From contig JALJCQ010000046.1 in NCBI GenBank assembly GCA_023091665.1, positions 1 to 64,000 of the forward strand: DNA of 64,000 nt, given 5' to 3'. The translations under genes and the position numbers were made by a program. The notes beneath the pieces were generated by a model. That model did no database searches and was not told the DNA's origin. It saw only the letters and a program-made list of their open reading frames with translations. Shown piece by piece: positions 1 to 10,976 of this stretch (position 1 is its first letter; every line of letters begins with the position of its first letter). The stretch comes from Pythium myriotylum (Eukaryota; Oomycota; Peronosporomycetes; Pythiales; Pythiaceae).

Positions 1-222
1 TCGTGGTTGGCTGGTCGGTTTGTGCTGAGAGGATGAATCCTTGCGTCATGGTTCGTTGGGTTGTTGAGGTTGTTGTTCTGTTGTCGTTGAAGCTGGGTAC
101 TGGGTTAACTTGACCTTCATTTGCTGGTTTGCTGGTATGTTGATGCTGGGTGAGTTGAGTGTTGGTTGGGTTGAAGCTGGGTTGGCTGAATGCCGGTTGG
201 GTTGATGCTGGGTTGCTTGAAT

Positions 223-284
223 GCTGGTTGGGTTGAGGTTGGTGTCGGTGAGTGCTGGTTGGGTTGAGGTTGGTGTCGGTGAGT
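223..284. repeat. 31-bp minisatellite, two units, in short element copy 1
   Basis: Two exact 31-bp units beginning GCTGGTTGGGTTGAGG lie end to end within a wider G/T-rich tract of degenerate TGGTTGGGTTGA motifs. Copies 2, 3 and 5 also have two units, while copy 4 has three. Confidence 0.85.
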
Positions 285-375
285 GTTGGTTACCCAACGG
301 TCTCGTGAGTGAAGGTTGGTGGCTGGGTGCCGTGAGTGTTGGTCACGGCGTGGGTTGATCAGCGGTGGGTTGATA

Positions 376-552
376 TTAGAGTCGACCAGGTGGCCGAGCT
401 CTGGCGCGCGCTCTCCATGTGGTGAATGTCGGCTCTCCCGATGAAGCCGAAGGAAGCACGCATGGGATGCCGACTGGTCGGCGCGGTGGCGGCAGCGTCC
501 CGATGCCAAGCTTCTTGCGCTTGGTCTTGGCTCTCGCAGCACCCTTGGTCAT
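376..552 (-). CDS. Small basic ORF of short element, copy 1 (58 aa, function unknown)
   Basis: An ATG in good Kozak context (GTCGCCATGACC) opens a 58-codon frame. It starts MTKGAARAKTKRKK, contains a KTKRKK basic cluster resembling a nuclear localisation signal, and ends in RARARARPPGRL. The frame is open in all five copies of the element, with one substitution in copy 4. I recognise no domain. It may be the remnant of a larger ORF1 start from a parental LINE, or simply chance openness in high-GC DNA. Translation is unproven. Confidence 0.3.
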   Translation of the reverse strand: MTKGAARAKTKRKKLGIGTLPPPRRPVGIPCVLPSASSGEPTFTTWRARARARPPGRL

Positions 553-666
553 GGCGACTGGGTGTGGAGAGGGTCGGGGGTGATGGGCTGGCAGCTGGGC
601 TGGGTGCTTGGACTGGACACTTCTGGACTTGGTCACTTGAGGGGTAGCGAGCAAATTGCGAAGTGA

Positions 667-730
667 AGCTCAGTGGTAGAGCTTTCGATTGCAGCTCGAA
701 GGGTCACTGGTTCGAACCCGGTCTCGCGCT
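667..730 (+). pseudogene. tRNA-Cys(GCA) lacking nt 1-8
   Basis: The sequence runs from AGCTCAG (tRNA nt 9) to the discriminator T and is otherwise identical to the array consensus. The first eight nt are replaced by CGAAGTGA from the short element, which cannot pair with the 3' acceptor strand CTCGCGC. The A box also loses its first base, so a functional tRNA is unlikely. The B box and T5 terminator are intact. The unit measured from the virtual nt 1 at 659 is 1296 bp: haplotype T/T/T/A/G, F7, hept 3. Confidence 0.85.
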
Positions 731-1116
731 TCTTTTTGATCCACGCCCGACTCCACTCACATACACAAACACACCGCATACTACAACAACCAAAACAATA
801 AAACAACACAACTAATCACCACACAATCAAACACAAACACACACACCAGCACATTATCTATCACCTCCTTCCCGTCACCCTCATCCTATCCTCGACAATG
901 CTCGCTCTTCGTCGTGCTTGCTTGTCTTTCTTTCCACACTCCACCGCTGCCCGCATGTTGGCTCCATTTGATGAGCATGTCACCATCTAACCAGCGTGTG
1001 CGTTCAGCTGACAAGGTGAACCAGGAGTCGGCACCAACCCCCGCACTTGTTCCCACGCATGTGGCTTCAATCCACTCGCACTCGTTGGTTCTAGCCCCTC
1101 ACCGCGGACCCAGCGT

Positions 1117-1135
1117 GGGTGGGTGAGTGGGTGGG
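1117..1135 (+). other. G-quadruplex motif in spacer (representative)
   Basis: GGGTGGGTGAGTGGGTGGG has four G3 tracts with loops of 1, 5 and 1 nt, which is a canonical intramolecular G4 pattern. It recurs in each unit about 460-480 nt downstream of the tRNA start. In the units at 46362, 47633, 48904 and 52348 the last tract is GAG, which breaks the motif. Whether it folds in the cell is unknown. Confidence 0.6.
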
Positions 1136-1342
1136 TCCCAACTACGAGTCCATCGACCACGTTCAGGTTGGTGTAGTCGTTCGAGTCTGTCGTGCCAACA
1201 CATACGCGCAGTTGAGTCGAGATCCTGTGTGGACAATAGACACCTTCGCTCAGCTCGCACAGACGACACGAGGCGAAGGATGAAGGACGGATCAGCCCAC
1301 CTGTGTGGGGTGGCATCAACCGGAAGGCAAGCGGGATGCTCG

Positions 1343-1424
1343 TTTCGGTTTCGGTCGCGGTTTCGGTATCGGTTTCGGTCGCGGTCGCGGTCGCGGTCGC
1401 GGTCGCGGTCGCGGTCGCGGTTCC
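1343..1424. repeat. Hexamer STR GGTCGC with GGTTTC/GGTATC variants (representative)
   Basis: The tract is a set of GGTNNC hexamers (GGTTTC, GGTCGC, GGTATC) ending in a pure GGTCGC run, here seven copies, closed by GGTTCC. The equivalent tract occurs in every unit with pure runs of 1 to 10. In type S units the GGTTTC between GGTATC and the run is absent. The unit at 57450 has a second GGTTTC-GGTATC pair. This STR accounts for most unit-length variation. Confidence 0.95.
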
Positions 1425-1669
1425 GAGTTCAGTTTGGCTTTTGGTTTCGTTGATGTGAGGATAGCACTCATCATGCGTGAGAGAATGATAGTACGACGAG
1501 ATAACGGGCTGACAAGCATGATCGGTAGGCAGACGTATAGGCCAATCGAGTCGTGGACGGCGTCGGATGGATGGATGGCATTTGGGTCGGGTGTTTGACA
1601 GCAGTGCGGGGTCACACGCATTCGGAAGGAGCTGTGTATCACCACGTAGGGATGGATGGTCAGATGGAT

Positions 1670-1695
1670 CTGGGGTCTGGGGTCTGGGGTCTGGG
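1670..1695 (+). repeat. Heptamer STR CTGGGGT (representative, three copies)
   Basis: Three CTGGGGT units are followed by a partial CTGGG, giving four G tracts and therefore a second possible G4. Of the 41 complete units, 21 have three heptamers and 20 have two. With two copies only three G tracts remain. Confidence 0.9.
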
Positions 1696-1961
1696 TAATG
1701 TGTGCGTAGAGGGTAAAGCAATGGCATGCGGTGGGGGTGTAGTGTGGGGAGCGTTGTGCTGGGTTGTTGGGATCCGTGTGCGCCGGTGCGGCGTGTGGTG
1801 GCGTGTGTGTATCTGGTTGTGGCGGTTTGTTGGTTAGTTGTTCGCGTGGAGGCGATGATGTGTGTATTGTGTTGTTGTTGGTGTAATGTGAAAGTTGTCC
1901 AAGTGTATTGTCAAAGCGGGGTTTGTTGAGTGAGCGTAGGAGTCTGGTTTCGACGCGCGGG

Positions 1962-1973
1962 TAGCTCAGTGGT
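1962..1973 (+). promoter_or_regulatory. Pol III A box, and integration target (representative)
   Basis: TAGCTCAGTGGT at tRNA nt 8-19 fits the A-box consensus (TRGYNNANNNGG) bound by TFIIIC. The retroelements in this window insert between G15 (position 1969 here) and T16, in the middle of this box. Confidence 0.9.
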
Positions 1974-2004
1974 AGAGCTTTCGATTGCAGCTCGAAGGGT
2001 CACT

Positions 2005-2015
2005 GGTTCGAACCC
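2005..2015 (+). promoter_or_regulatory. Pol III B box (representative)
   Basis: GGTTCGAACCC in the T arm matches the B-box consensus GGTTCGANNCC. It is unchanged in every copy, including the damaged one at 667. Confidence 0.92.
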
Positions 2016-2028
2016 GGTCTCGCGCTTC

Positions 2029-2033
2029 TTTTT
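2029..2033 (+). terminator. Pol III T5 terminator (representative)
   Basis: TTTTT starts three nt after the discriminator base, so the precursor would have a very short 3' trailer. The same TCTTTTTG follows every full-length copy and the damaged one at 667. Confidence 0.9.
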
Positions 2034-3238
2034 GATCCACGCCCGACTCCACTCACATACACAAACACACCGCATACTACAACAACCAAAACAATAAAAC
2101 AACACAACTAATCACCACACAATCAAACACAAACACACACACCAGCACATTATCTATCACCTCCTTCCCGTCACCCTCATCCTATCCTCGACAATGCTCG
2201 CTCTTCGTCGTGCTTGCTTGTCTTTCTTTCCACACTCCACCGCTGCCCGCATGTTGGCTCCATTTGATGAGCATGTCACCATCTAACCAGCGTGTGCGTT
2301 CAGCTGACAAGGTGAACCAGGAGTCGGCACCAACCCCCGCACTTGTTCCCACGCATGTGGCTTCAATCCACTCGCACTCGTTGGTTCTAGCCCCTCACCG
2401 CGGACCCAGCGTGGGTGGGTGAGTGGGTGGGTCCCAACTACGAGTCCATCGACCACGTTCAGGTTGGTGTAGTCGTTCGAGTCTGTCGTGCCAACACATA
2501 CGCGCAGTTGAGTCGAGATCCTGTGTGGACAATGGACACCTTCGCTCAGCTCGCACAGACGACACGAGGCGAAGGATGAAGGACGGATCAGCCCACCTGT
2601 GTGGGGTGGCATCAACCGGAAGGCAAGCGGGATGCTCGTTTCGGTTTCGGTCGCGGTTTCGGTATCGGTTTCGGTCGCGGTCGCGGTCGCGGTCGCGGTC
2701 GCGGTTCCGAGTTCAGTTTGGCTTTTGGTTTCGTTGATGTGAGGATAGCACTCATCATGCGTGAGAGAATGATAGTACGACGAGATAACGGGCTGACAAG
2801 CATGATCGGTAGGCAGACGTATAGGCCAATCGAGTCGTGGACGGCGTCGGATGGATGGATGGCATTTGGGTCGGGTGTTTGACAGCAGTGCGGGGTCACA
2901 CGCATTCGGAAGGAGCTGTGTATCACCACGTAGGGATGGATGGTCAGATGGATCTGGGGTCTGGGGTCTGGGGTCTGGGTAATGTGTGCGTAGAGGGTAA
3001 AGCAATGGCATGCGGTGGGGGTGTAGTGTGGGGAGCGTTGTGCTGGGTTGTTGGGATCCGTGTGCGCCGGTGCGGCGTGTGGTGGCGTGTGTGTATCTGG
3101 TTGTGGCGGTTTGTTGGTTAGTTGTTCGCGTGGAGGCGATGATGTGTGTATTGTGTTGTTGTTGGTGTAATGTGAAAGTTGTCCAAGTGTATTGTCAAAG
3201 CGGGGTTTGTTGAGTGAGCGTAGGAGTCTGGTTTCGAC

Positions 3239-3310
3239 GCGCGGGTAGCTCAGTGGTAGAGCTTTCGATTGCAGCTCGAAGGGTCACTGGTTCGAACCCG
3301 GTCTCGCGCT
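3239..3310 (+). tRNA. tRNA-Cys(GCA): tRNA-Cys(GCA)
   Basis: Exact match to the 1955 copy. Unit: 1302 bp, T/T/T/A/G, F8, hept 3. Confidence 0.97.
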
Positions 3311-4540
3311 TCTTTTTGATCCACGCCCGACTCCACTCACATACACAAACACACCGCATACTACAACAACCAAAACAATAAAACAACACAACTAATCACC
3401 ACACAATCAAACACAAACACACACACCAGCACATTATCTATCACCTCCTTCCCGTCACCCTCATCCTATCCTCGACAATGCTCGCTCTTCGTCGTGCTTG
3501 CTTGTCTTTCTTTCCACACTCCACCGCTGCCCGCATGTTGGCTCCATTTGATGAGCATGTCACCATCTAACCAGCGTGTGCGTTCAGCTGACAAGGTGAA
3601 CCAGGAGTCGGCACCAACCCCCGCACTTGTTCCCACGCATGTGGCTTCAATCCACTCGCACTCGTTGGTTCTAGCCCCTCACCGCGGACCCAGCGTGGGT
3701 GGGTGAGTGGGTGGGTCCCAACTACGAGTCCATCGACCACGTTCAGGTTGGTGTAGTCGTTCGAGTCTGTCGTGCCAACACATACGCGCAGTTGAGTCGA
3801 GATCCTGTGTGGACAATAGACACCTTCGCTCAGCTCGCACAGACGACACGAGGCGAAGGATGAAGGACGGATCAGCCCACCTGTGTGGGGTGGCATCAAC
3901 CGGAAGGCAAGCGGGATGCTCGTTTCGGTTTCGGTCGCGGTTTCGGTATCGGTTTCGGTCGCGGTCGCGGTCGCGGTCGCGGTCGCGGTCGCGGTCGCGG
4001 TCGCGGTTCCGAGTTCAGTTTGGCTTTTGGTTTCGTTGATGTGAGGATAGCACTCATCATGCGTGAGAGAATGATAGTACGACGAGATAACGGGCTGACA
4101 AGCATGATCGGTAGGCAGACGTATAGGCCAATCGAGTCGTGGACGGCGTCGGATGGATGGATGGCATTTGGGTCGGGTGTTTGACAGCAGTGCGGGGTCA
4201 CACGCATTCGGAAGGAGCTGTGTATCACCACGTAGGGATGGATGGTCAGATGGATCTGGGGTCTGGGGTCTGGGGTCTGGGTAATGTGTGCGTAGAGGGT
4301 AAAGCAATGGCATGCGGTGGGGGTGTAGTGTGGGGAGCGTTGTGTTGGGTTGTTGGGATCCGTGTGCGCCGGTGCGGCGTGTGGTGGCGTGTGTGTATCT
4401 GGTTGTGGCGGTTTGTTGGTTAGTTGTTCGCGTGGAGGCGATGATGTGTGTATTGTGTTGTTGTTGGTGTAATGTGAAAGTTGTCCAAGTGTATTGTCAA
4501 AGCGGGGTTTGTTGAGTGAGCGTAGGAGTCTGGTTTCGAC

Positions 4541-4612
4541 GCGCGGGTAGCTCAGTGGTAGAGCTTTCGATTGCAGCTCGAAGGGTCACTGGTTCGAACC
4601 CGGTCTCGCGCT
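4541..4612 (+). tRNA. tRNA-Cys(GCA): tRNA-Cys(GCA)
   Basis: Exact match to the 1955 copy. Unit: 1277 bp, T/T/T/A/G, F5. It is one of only two units in block 1 with two heptamers, which also breaks the long antisense spacer ORF. Confidence 0.97.
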
Positions 4613-5817
4613 TCTTTTTGATCCACGCCCGACTCCACTCACATACACAAACACACCGCATACTACAACAACCAAAACAATAAAACAACACAACTAATCA
4701 CCACACAATCAAACACAAACACACACACCAGCACATTATCTATCACCTCCTTCCCGTCACCCTCATCCTATCCTCGACAATGCTCGCTCTTCGTCGTGCT
4801 TGCTTGTCTTTCTTTCCACACTCCACCGCTGCCCGCATGTTGGCTCCATTTGATGAGCATGTCACCATCTAACCAGCGTGTGCGTTCAGCTGACAAGGTG
4901 AACCAGGAGTCGGCACCAACCCCCGCACTTGTTCCCACGCATGTGGCTTCAATCCACTCGCACTCGTTGGTTCTAGCCCCTCACCGCGGACCCAGCGTGG
5001 GTGGGTGAGTGGGTGGGTCCCAACTACGAGTCCATCGACCACGTTCAGGTTGGTGTAGTCGTTCGAGTCTGTCGTGCCAACACATACGCGCAGTTGAGTC
5101 GAGATCCTGTGTGGACAATAGACACCTTCGCTCAGCTCGCACAGACGACACGAGGCGAAGGATGAAGGACGGATCAGCCCACCTGTGTGGGGTGGCATCA
5201 ACCGGAAGGCAAGCGGGATGCTCGTTTCGGTTTCGGTCGCGGTTTCGGTATCGGTTTCGGTCGCGGTCGCGGTCGCGGTCGCGGTCGCGGTTCCGAGTTC
5301 AGTTTGGCTTTTGGTTTCGTTGATGTGAGGATAGCACTCATCATGCGTGAGAGAATGATAGTACGACGAGATAACGGGCTGACAAGCATGATCGGTAGGC
5401 AGACGTATAGGCCAATCGAGTCGTGGACGGCGTCGGATGGATGGATGGCATTTGGGTCGGGTGTTTGACAGCAGTGCGGGGTCACACGCATTCGGAAGGA
5501 GCTGTGTATCACCACGTAGGGATGGATGGTCAGATGGATCTGGGGTCTGGGGTCTGGGTAATGTGTGCGTAGAGGGTAAAGCAATGGCATGCGGTGGGGG
5601 TGTAGTGTGGGGAGCGTTGTGTTGGGTTGTTGGGATCCGTGTGCGCCGGTGCGGCGTGTGGTGGCGTGTGTGTATCTGGTTGTGGCGGTTTGTTGGTTAG
5701 TTGTTCGCGTGGAGGCGATGATGTGTGTATTGTGTTGTTGTTGGTGTAATGTGAAAGTTGTCCAAGTGTATTGTCAAAGCGGGGTTTGTTGAGTGAGCGT
5801 AGGAGTCTGGTTTCGAC

Positions 5818-5889
5818 GCGCGGGTAGCTCAGTGGTAGAGCTTTCGATTGCAGCTCGAAGGGTCACTGGTTCGAACCCGGTCTCGCGCT
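5818..5889 (+). tRNA. tRNA-Cys(GCA): tRNA-Cys(GCA)
   Basis: Exact match to the 1955 copy. Unit: 1284 bp, T/T/T/A/G, F5, hept 3. It carries gttgtgCtggg near the unit end, as do the first two units of the window. Confidence 0.97.
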
Positions 5890-7101
5890 TCTTTTTGATC
5901 CACGCCCGACTCCACTCACATACACAAACACACCGCATACTACAACAACCAAAACAATAAAACAACACAACTAATCACCACACAATCAAACACAAACACA
6001 CACACCAGCACATTATCTATCACCTCCTTCCCGTCACCCTCATCCTATCCTCGACAATGCTCGCTCTTCGTCGTGCTTGCTTGTCTTTCTTTCCACACTC
6101 CACCGCTGCCCGCATGTTGGCTCCATTTGATGAGCATGTCACCATCTAACCAGCGTGTGCGTTCAGCTGACAAGGTGAACCAGGAGTCGGCACCAACCCC
6201 CGCACTTGTTCCCACGCATGTGGCTTCAATCCACTCGCACTCGTTGGTTCTAGCCCCTCACCGCGGACCCAGCGTGGGTGGGTGAGTGGGTGGGTCCCAA
6301 CTACGAGTCCATCGACCACGTTCAGGTTGGTGTAGTCGTTCGAGTCTGTCGTGCCAACACATACGCGCAGTTGAGTCGAGATCCTGTGTGGACAATAGAC
6401 ACCTTCGCTCAGCTCGCACAGACGACACGAGGCGAAGGATGAAGGACGGATCAGCCCACCTGTGTGGGGTGGCATCAACCGGAAGGCAAGCGGGATGCTC
6501 GTTTCGGTTTCGGTCGCGGTTTCGGTATCGGTTTCGGTCGCGGTCGCGGTCGCGGTCGCGGTCGCGGTTCCGAGTTCAGTTTGGCTTTTGGTTTCGTTGA
6601 TGTGAGGATAGCACTCATCATGCGTGAGAGAATGATAGTACGACGAGATAACGGGCTGACAAGCATGATCGGTAGGCAGACGTATAGGCCAATCGAGTCG
6701 TGGACGGCGTCGGATGGATGGATGGCATTTGGGTCGGGTGTTTGACAGCAGTGCGGGGTCACACGCATTCGGAAGGAGCTGTGTATCACCACGTAGGGAT
6801 GGATGGTCAGATGGATCTGGGGTCTGGGGTCTGGGGTCTGGGTAATGTGTGCGTAGAGGGTAAAGCAATGGCATGCGGTGGGGGTGTAGTGTGGGGAGCG
6901 TTGTGCTGGGTTGTTGGGATCCGTGTGCGCCGGTGCGGCGTGTGGTGGCGTGTGTGTATCTGGTTGTGGCGGTTTGTTGGTTAGTTGTTCGCGTGGAGGC
7001 GATGATGTGTGTATTGTGTTGTTGTTGGTGTAATGTGAAAGTTGTCCAAGTGTATTGTCAAAGCGGGGTTTGTTGAGTGAGCGTAGGAGTCTGGTTTCGA
7101 C

Positions 7102-7173
7102 GCGCGGGTAGCTCAGTGGTAGAGCTTTCGATTGCAGCTCGAAGGGTCACTGGTTCGAACCCGGTCTCGCGCT
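7102..7173 (+). tRNA. tRNA-Cys(GCA): tRNA-Cys(GCA)
   Basis: Exact match to the 1955 copy. Unit: 1296 bp, T/T/T/A/G, F7, hept 3. Confidence 0.97.
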
Positions 7174-8397
7174 TCTTTTTGATCCACGCCCGACTCCACT
7201 CACATACACAAACACACCGCATACTACAACAACCAAAACAATAAAACAACACAACTAATCACCACACAATCAAACACAAACACACACACCAGCACATTAT
7301 CTATCACCTCCTTCCCGTCACCCTCATCCTATCCTCGACAATGCTCGCTCTTCGTCGTGCTTGCTTGTCTTTCTTTCCACACTCCACCGCTGCCCGCATG
7401 TTGGCTCCATTTGATGAGCATGTCACCATCTAACCAGCGTGTGCGTTCAGCTGACAAGGTGAACCAGGAGTCGGCACCAACCCCCGCACTTGTTCCCACG
7501 CATGTGGCTTCAATCCACTCGCACTCGTTGGTTCTAGCCCCTCACCGCGGACCCAGCGTGGGTGGGTGAGTGGGTGGGTCCCAACTACGAGTCCATCGAC
7601 CACGTTCAGGTTGGTGTAGTCGTTCGAGTCTGTCGTGCCAACACATACGCGCAGTTGAGTCGAGATCCTGTGTGGACAATAGACACCTTCGCTCAGCTCG
7701 CACAGACGACACGAGGCGAAGGATGAAGGACGGATCAGCCCACCTGTGTGGGGTGGCATCAACCGGAAGGCAAGCGGGATGCTCGTTTCGGTTTCGGTCG
7801 CGGTTTCGGTATCGGTTTCGGTCGCGGTCGCGGTCGCGGTCGCGGTCGCGGTCGCGGTCGCGGTTCCGAGTTCAGTTTGGCTTTTGGTTTCGTTGATGTG
7901 AGGATAGCACTCATCATGCGTGAGAGAATGATAGTACGACGAGATAACGGGCTGACAAGCATGATCGGTAGGCAGACGTATAGGCCAATCGAGTCGTGGA
8001 CGGCGTCGGATGGATGGATGGCATTTGGGTCGGGTGTTTGACAGCAGTGCGGGGTCACACGCATTCGGAAGGAGCTGTGTATCACCACGTAGGGATGGAT
8101 GGTCAGATGGATCTGGGGTCTGGGGTCTGGGGTCTGGGTAATGTGTGCGTAGAGGGTAAAGCAATGGCATGCGGTGGGGGTGTAGTGTGGGGAGCGTTGT
8201 GTTGGGTTGTTGGGATCCGTGTGCGCCGGTGCGGCGTGTGGTGGCGTGTGTGTATCTGGTTGTGGCGGTTTGTTGGTTAGTTGTTCGCGTGGAGGCGATG
8301 ATGTGTGTATTGTGTTGTTGTTGGTGTAATGTGAAAGTTGTCCAAGTGTATTGTCAAAGCGGGGTTTGTTGAGTGAGCGTAGGAGTCTGGTTTCGAC

Positions 8398-8469
8398 GCG
8401 CGGGTAGCTCAGTGGTAGAGCTTTCGATTGCAGCTCGAAGGGTCACTGGTTCGAACCCGGTCTCGCGCT
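8398..8469 (+). tRNA. tRNA-Cys(GCA): tRNA-Cys(GCA)
   Basis: Exact match to the 1955 copy. Unit: 1295 bp, T/T/T/A/G, F8, hept 2. Confidence 0.97.
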
Positions 8470-9692
8470 TCTTTTTGATCCACGCCCGACTCCACTCACA
8501 TACACAAACACACCGCATACTACAACAACCAAAACAATAAAACAACACAACTAATCACCACACAATCAAACACAAACACACACACCAGCACATTATCTAT
8601 CACCTCCTTCCCGTCACCCTCATCCTATCCTCGACAATGCTCGCTCTTCGTCGTGCTTGCTTGTCTTTCTTTCCACACTCCACCGCTGCCCGCATGTTGG
8701 CTCCATTTGATGAGCATGTCACCATCTAACCAGCGTGTGCGTTCAGCTGACAAGGTGAACCAGGAGTCGGCACCAACCCCCGCACTTGTTCCCACGCATG
8801 TGGCTTCAATCCACTCGCACTCGTTGGTTCTAGCCCCTCACCGCGGACCCAGCGTGGGTGGGTGAGTGGGTGGGTCCCAACTACGAGTCCATCGACCACG
8901 TTCAGGTTGGTGTAGTCGTTCGAGTCTGTCGTGCCAACACATACGCGCAGTTGAGTCGAGATCCTGTGTGGACAATAGACACCTTCGCTCAGCTCGCACA
9001 GACGACACGAGGCGAAGGATGAAGGACGGATCAGCCCACCTGTGTGGGGTGGCATCAACCGGAAGGCAAGCGGGATGCTCGTTTCGGTTTCGGTCGCGGT
9101 TTCGGTATCGGTTTCGGTCGCGGTCGCGGTCGCGGTCGCGGTCGCGGTCGCGGTCGCGGTCGCGGTTCCGAGTTCAGTTTGGCTTTTGGTTTCGTTGATG
9201 TGAGGATAGCACTCATCATGCGTGAGAGAATGATAGTACGACGAGATAACGGGCTGACAAGCATGATCGGTAGGCAGACGTATAGGCCAATCGAGTCGTG
9301 GACGGCGTCGGATGGATGGATGGCATTTGGGTCGGGTGTTTGACAGCAGTGCGGGGTCACACGCATTCGGAAGGAGCTGTGTATCACCACGTAGGGATGG
9401 ATGGTCAGATGGATCTGGGGTCTGGGGTCTGGGTAATGTGTGCGTAGAGGGTAAAGCAATGGCATGCGGTGGGGGTGTAGTGTGGGGAGCGTTGTGTTGG
9501 GTTGTTGGGATCCGTGTGCGCCGGTGCGGCGTGTGGTGGCGTGTGTGTATCTGGTTGTGGCGGTTTGTTGGTTAGTTGTTCGCGTGGAGGCGATGATGTG
9601 TGTATTGTGTTGTTGTTGGTGTAATGTGAAAGTTGTCCAAGTGTATTGTCAAAGCGGGGTTTGTTGAGTGAGCGTAGGAGTCTGGTTTCGAC

Positions 9693-9764
9693 GCGCGGGT
9701 AGCTCAGTGGTAGAGCTTTCGATTGCAGCTCGAAGGGTCACTGGTTCGAACCCGGTCTCGCGCT
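9693..9764 (+). tRNA. tRNA-Cys(GCA): tRNA-Cys(GCA)
   Basis: Exact match to the 1955 copy. Unit: 1284 bp, T/T/T/A/G, F5, hept 3. Confidence 0.97.
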
Positions 9765-10976
9765 TCTTTTTGATCCACGCCCGACTCCACTCACATACAC
9801 AAACACACCGCATACTACAACAACCAAAACAATAAAACAACACAACTAATCACCACACAATCAAACACAAACACACACACCAGCACATTATCTATCACCT
9901 CCTTCCCGTCACCCTCATCCTATCCTCGACAATGCTCGCTCTTCGTCGTGCTTGCTTGTCTTTCTTTCCACACTCCACCGCTGCCCGCATGTTGGCTCCA
10001 TTTGATGAGCATGTCACCATCTAACCAGCGTGTGCGTTCAGCTGACAAGGTGAACCAGGAGTCGGCACCAACCCCCGCACTTGTTCCCACGCATGTGGCT
10101 TCAATCCACTCGCACTCGTTGGTTCTAGCCCCTCACCGCGGACCCAGCGTGGGTGGGTGAGTGGGTGGGTCCCAACTACGAGTCCATCGACCACGTTCAG
10201 GTTGGTGTAGTCGTTCGAGTCTGTCGTGCCAACACATACGCGCAGTTGAGTCGAGATCCTGTGTGGACAATAGACACCTTCGCTCAGCTCGCACAGACGA
10301 CACGAGGCGAAGGATGAAGGACGGATCAGCCCACCTGTGTGGGGTGGCATCAACCGGAAGGCAAGCGGGATGCTCGTTTCGGTTTCGGTCGCGGTTTCGG
10401 TATCGGTTTCGGTCGCGGTCGCGGTCGCGGTCGCGGTCGCGGTTCCGAGTTCAGTTTGGCTTTTGGTTTCGTTGATGTGAGGATAGCACTCATCATGCGT
10501 GAGAGAATGATAGTACGACGAGATAACGGGCTGACAAGCATGATCGGTAGGCAGACGTATAGGCCAATCGAGTCGTGGACGGCGTCGGATGGATGGATGG
10601 CATTTGGGTCGGGTGTTTGACAGCAGTGCGGGGTCACACGCATTCGGAAGGAGCTGTGTATCACCACGTAGGGATGGATGGTCAGATGGATCTGGGGTCT
10701 GGGGTCTGGGGTCTGGGTAATGTGTGCGTAGAGGGTAAAGCAATGGCATGCGGTGGGGGTGTAGTGTGGGGAGCGTTGTGTTGGGTTGTTGGGATCCGTG
10801 TGCGCCGGTGCGGCGTGTGGTGGCGTGTGTGTATCTGGTTGTGGCGGTTTGTTGGTTAGTTGTTCGCGTGGAGGCGATGATGTGTGTATTGTGTTGTTGT
10901 TGGTGTAATGTGAAAGTTGTCCAAGTGTATTGTCAAAGCGGGGTTTGTTGAGTGAGCGTAGGAGTCTGGTTTCGAC

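Larger units (their letters stand above)
1..666 (-). mobile_element. Short non-autonomous retroelement, copy 1 (3' end outside window)
   Basis: This matches copy 2 (13590-14353) base for base in length over its 5' 666 bp. About 98 bp of its 3' end lie before the window. Read on the minus strand it begins TCACTTCGCAATTTGCTC, holds a 58-codon ORF and then a C/A-rich minisatellite tract. Unlike the other copies, its 5' end abuts a tRNA lacking nt 1-8, so this junction is abnormal. It carries G in gtcacGgcg and A in gaccAgg, as copy 5 does. It has no RT, and its class is inferred from the target site and shared ends. Confidence 0.8.
1955..2026 (+). tRNA. tRNA-Cys(GCA): tRNA-Cys(GCA), reference copy of the array
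   Basis: This is a 72-nt intronless tRNA. The acceptor stem is GCGCGGG/CTCGCGC (one G-U), the D arm GCTC/GAGC, the anticodon stem TTCGA/TCGAA with loop TTGCAGC (anticodon GCA at 1987-1989), the variable loop 5 nt, and the T arm ACTGG-TTCGAAC-CCGGT. The unpaired base at 73 is T; U73 is a known identity element of cysteine tRNAs. The anticodon reads UGC, and UGU by wobble. No CCA is encoded, as expected of a nuclear gene. Unit: 1284 bp, T/T/T/A/G, F5, hept 3, with the private G at +580. Confidence 0.98.

Noticed and set aside
161..290. Telomere-like G/T-rich repeats (TTGGGTTGA) in the short element
   Set aside because: The motifs are degenerate, occur in the middle of a mobile element, and include a 31-bp minisatellite. 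They do not form a regular telomeric repeat.
1127..1453. RS-rich ORF of about 96-112 codons in each spacer, resembling a splicing-factor RS domain
   Set aside because: The Arg-Ser run is the GGTCGC hexamer translated, its length varies freely, and the overlapping frame gives an RG-rich version of the same DNA.
987..1727. Antisense ORF of 240-250 codons recurring in many spacers (PRPQTPDP..., TATATA repeats)
   Set aside because: It is open in three-heptamer units but broken by the 7-bp change in two-heptamer units. Its repeats are only the hexamer STR read in frame. There is no conservation pattern of a protein.
1911..2105. 64-79 codon ORF antisense across the tRNA
   Set aside because: It runs through the tRNA gene and simple A/C-rich DNA, so its conservation is explained by the tRNA.
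1955..3238. CRISPR array or satellite without genes
   Set aside because: The repeat unit is over 1.2 kb, contains a well-formed eukaryotic tRNA and has no spacer-repeat alternation.
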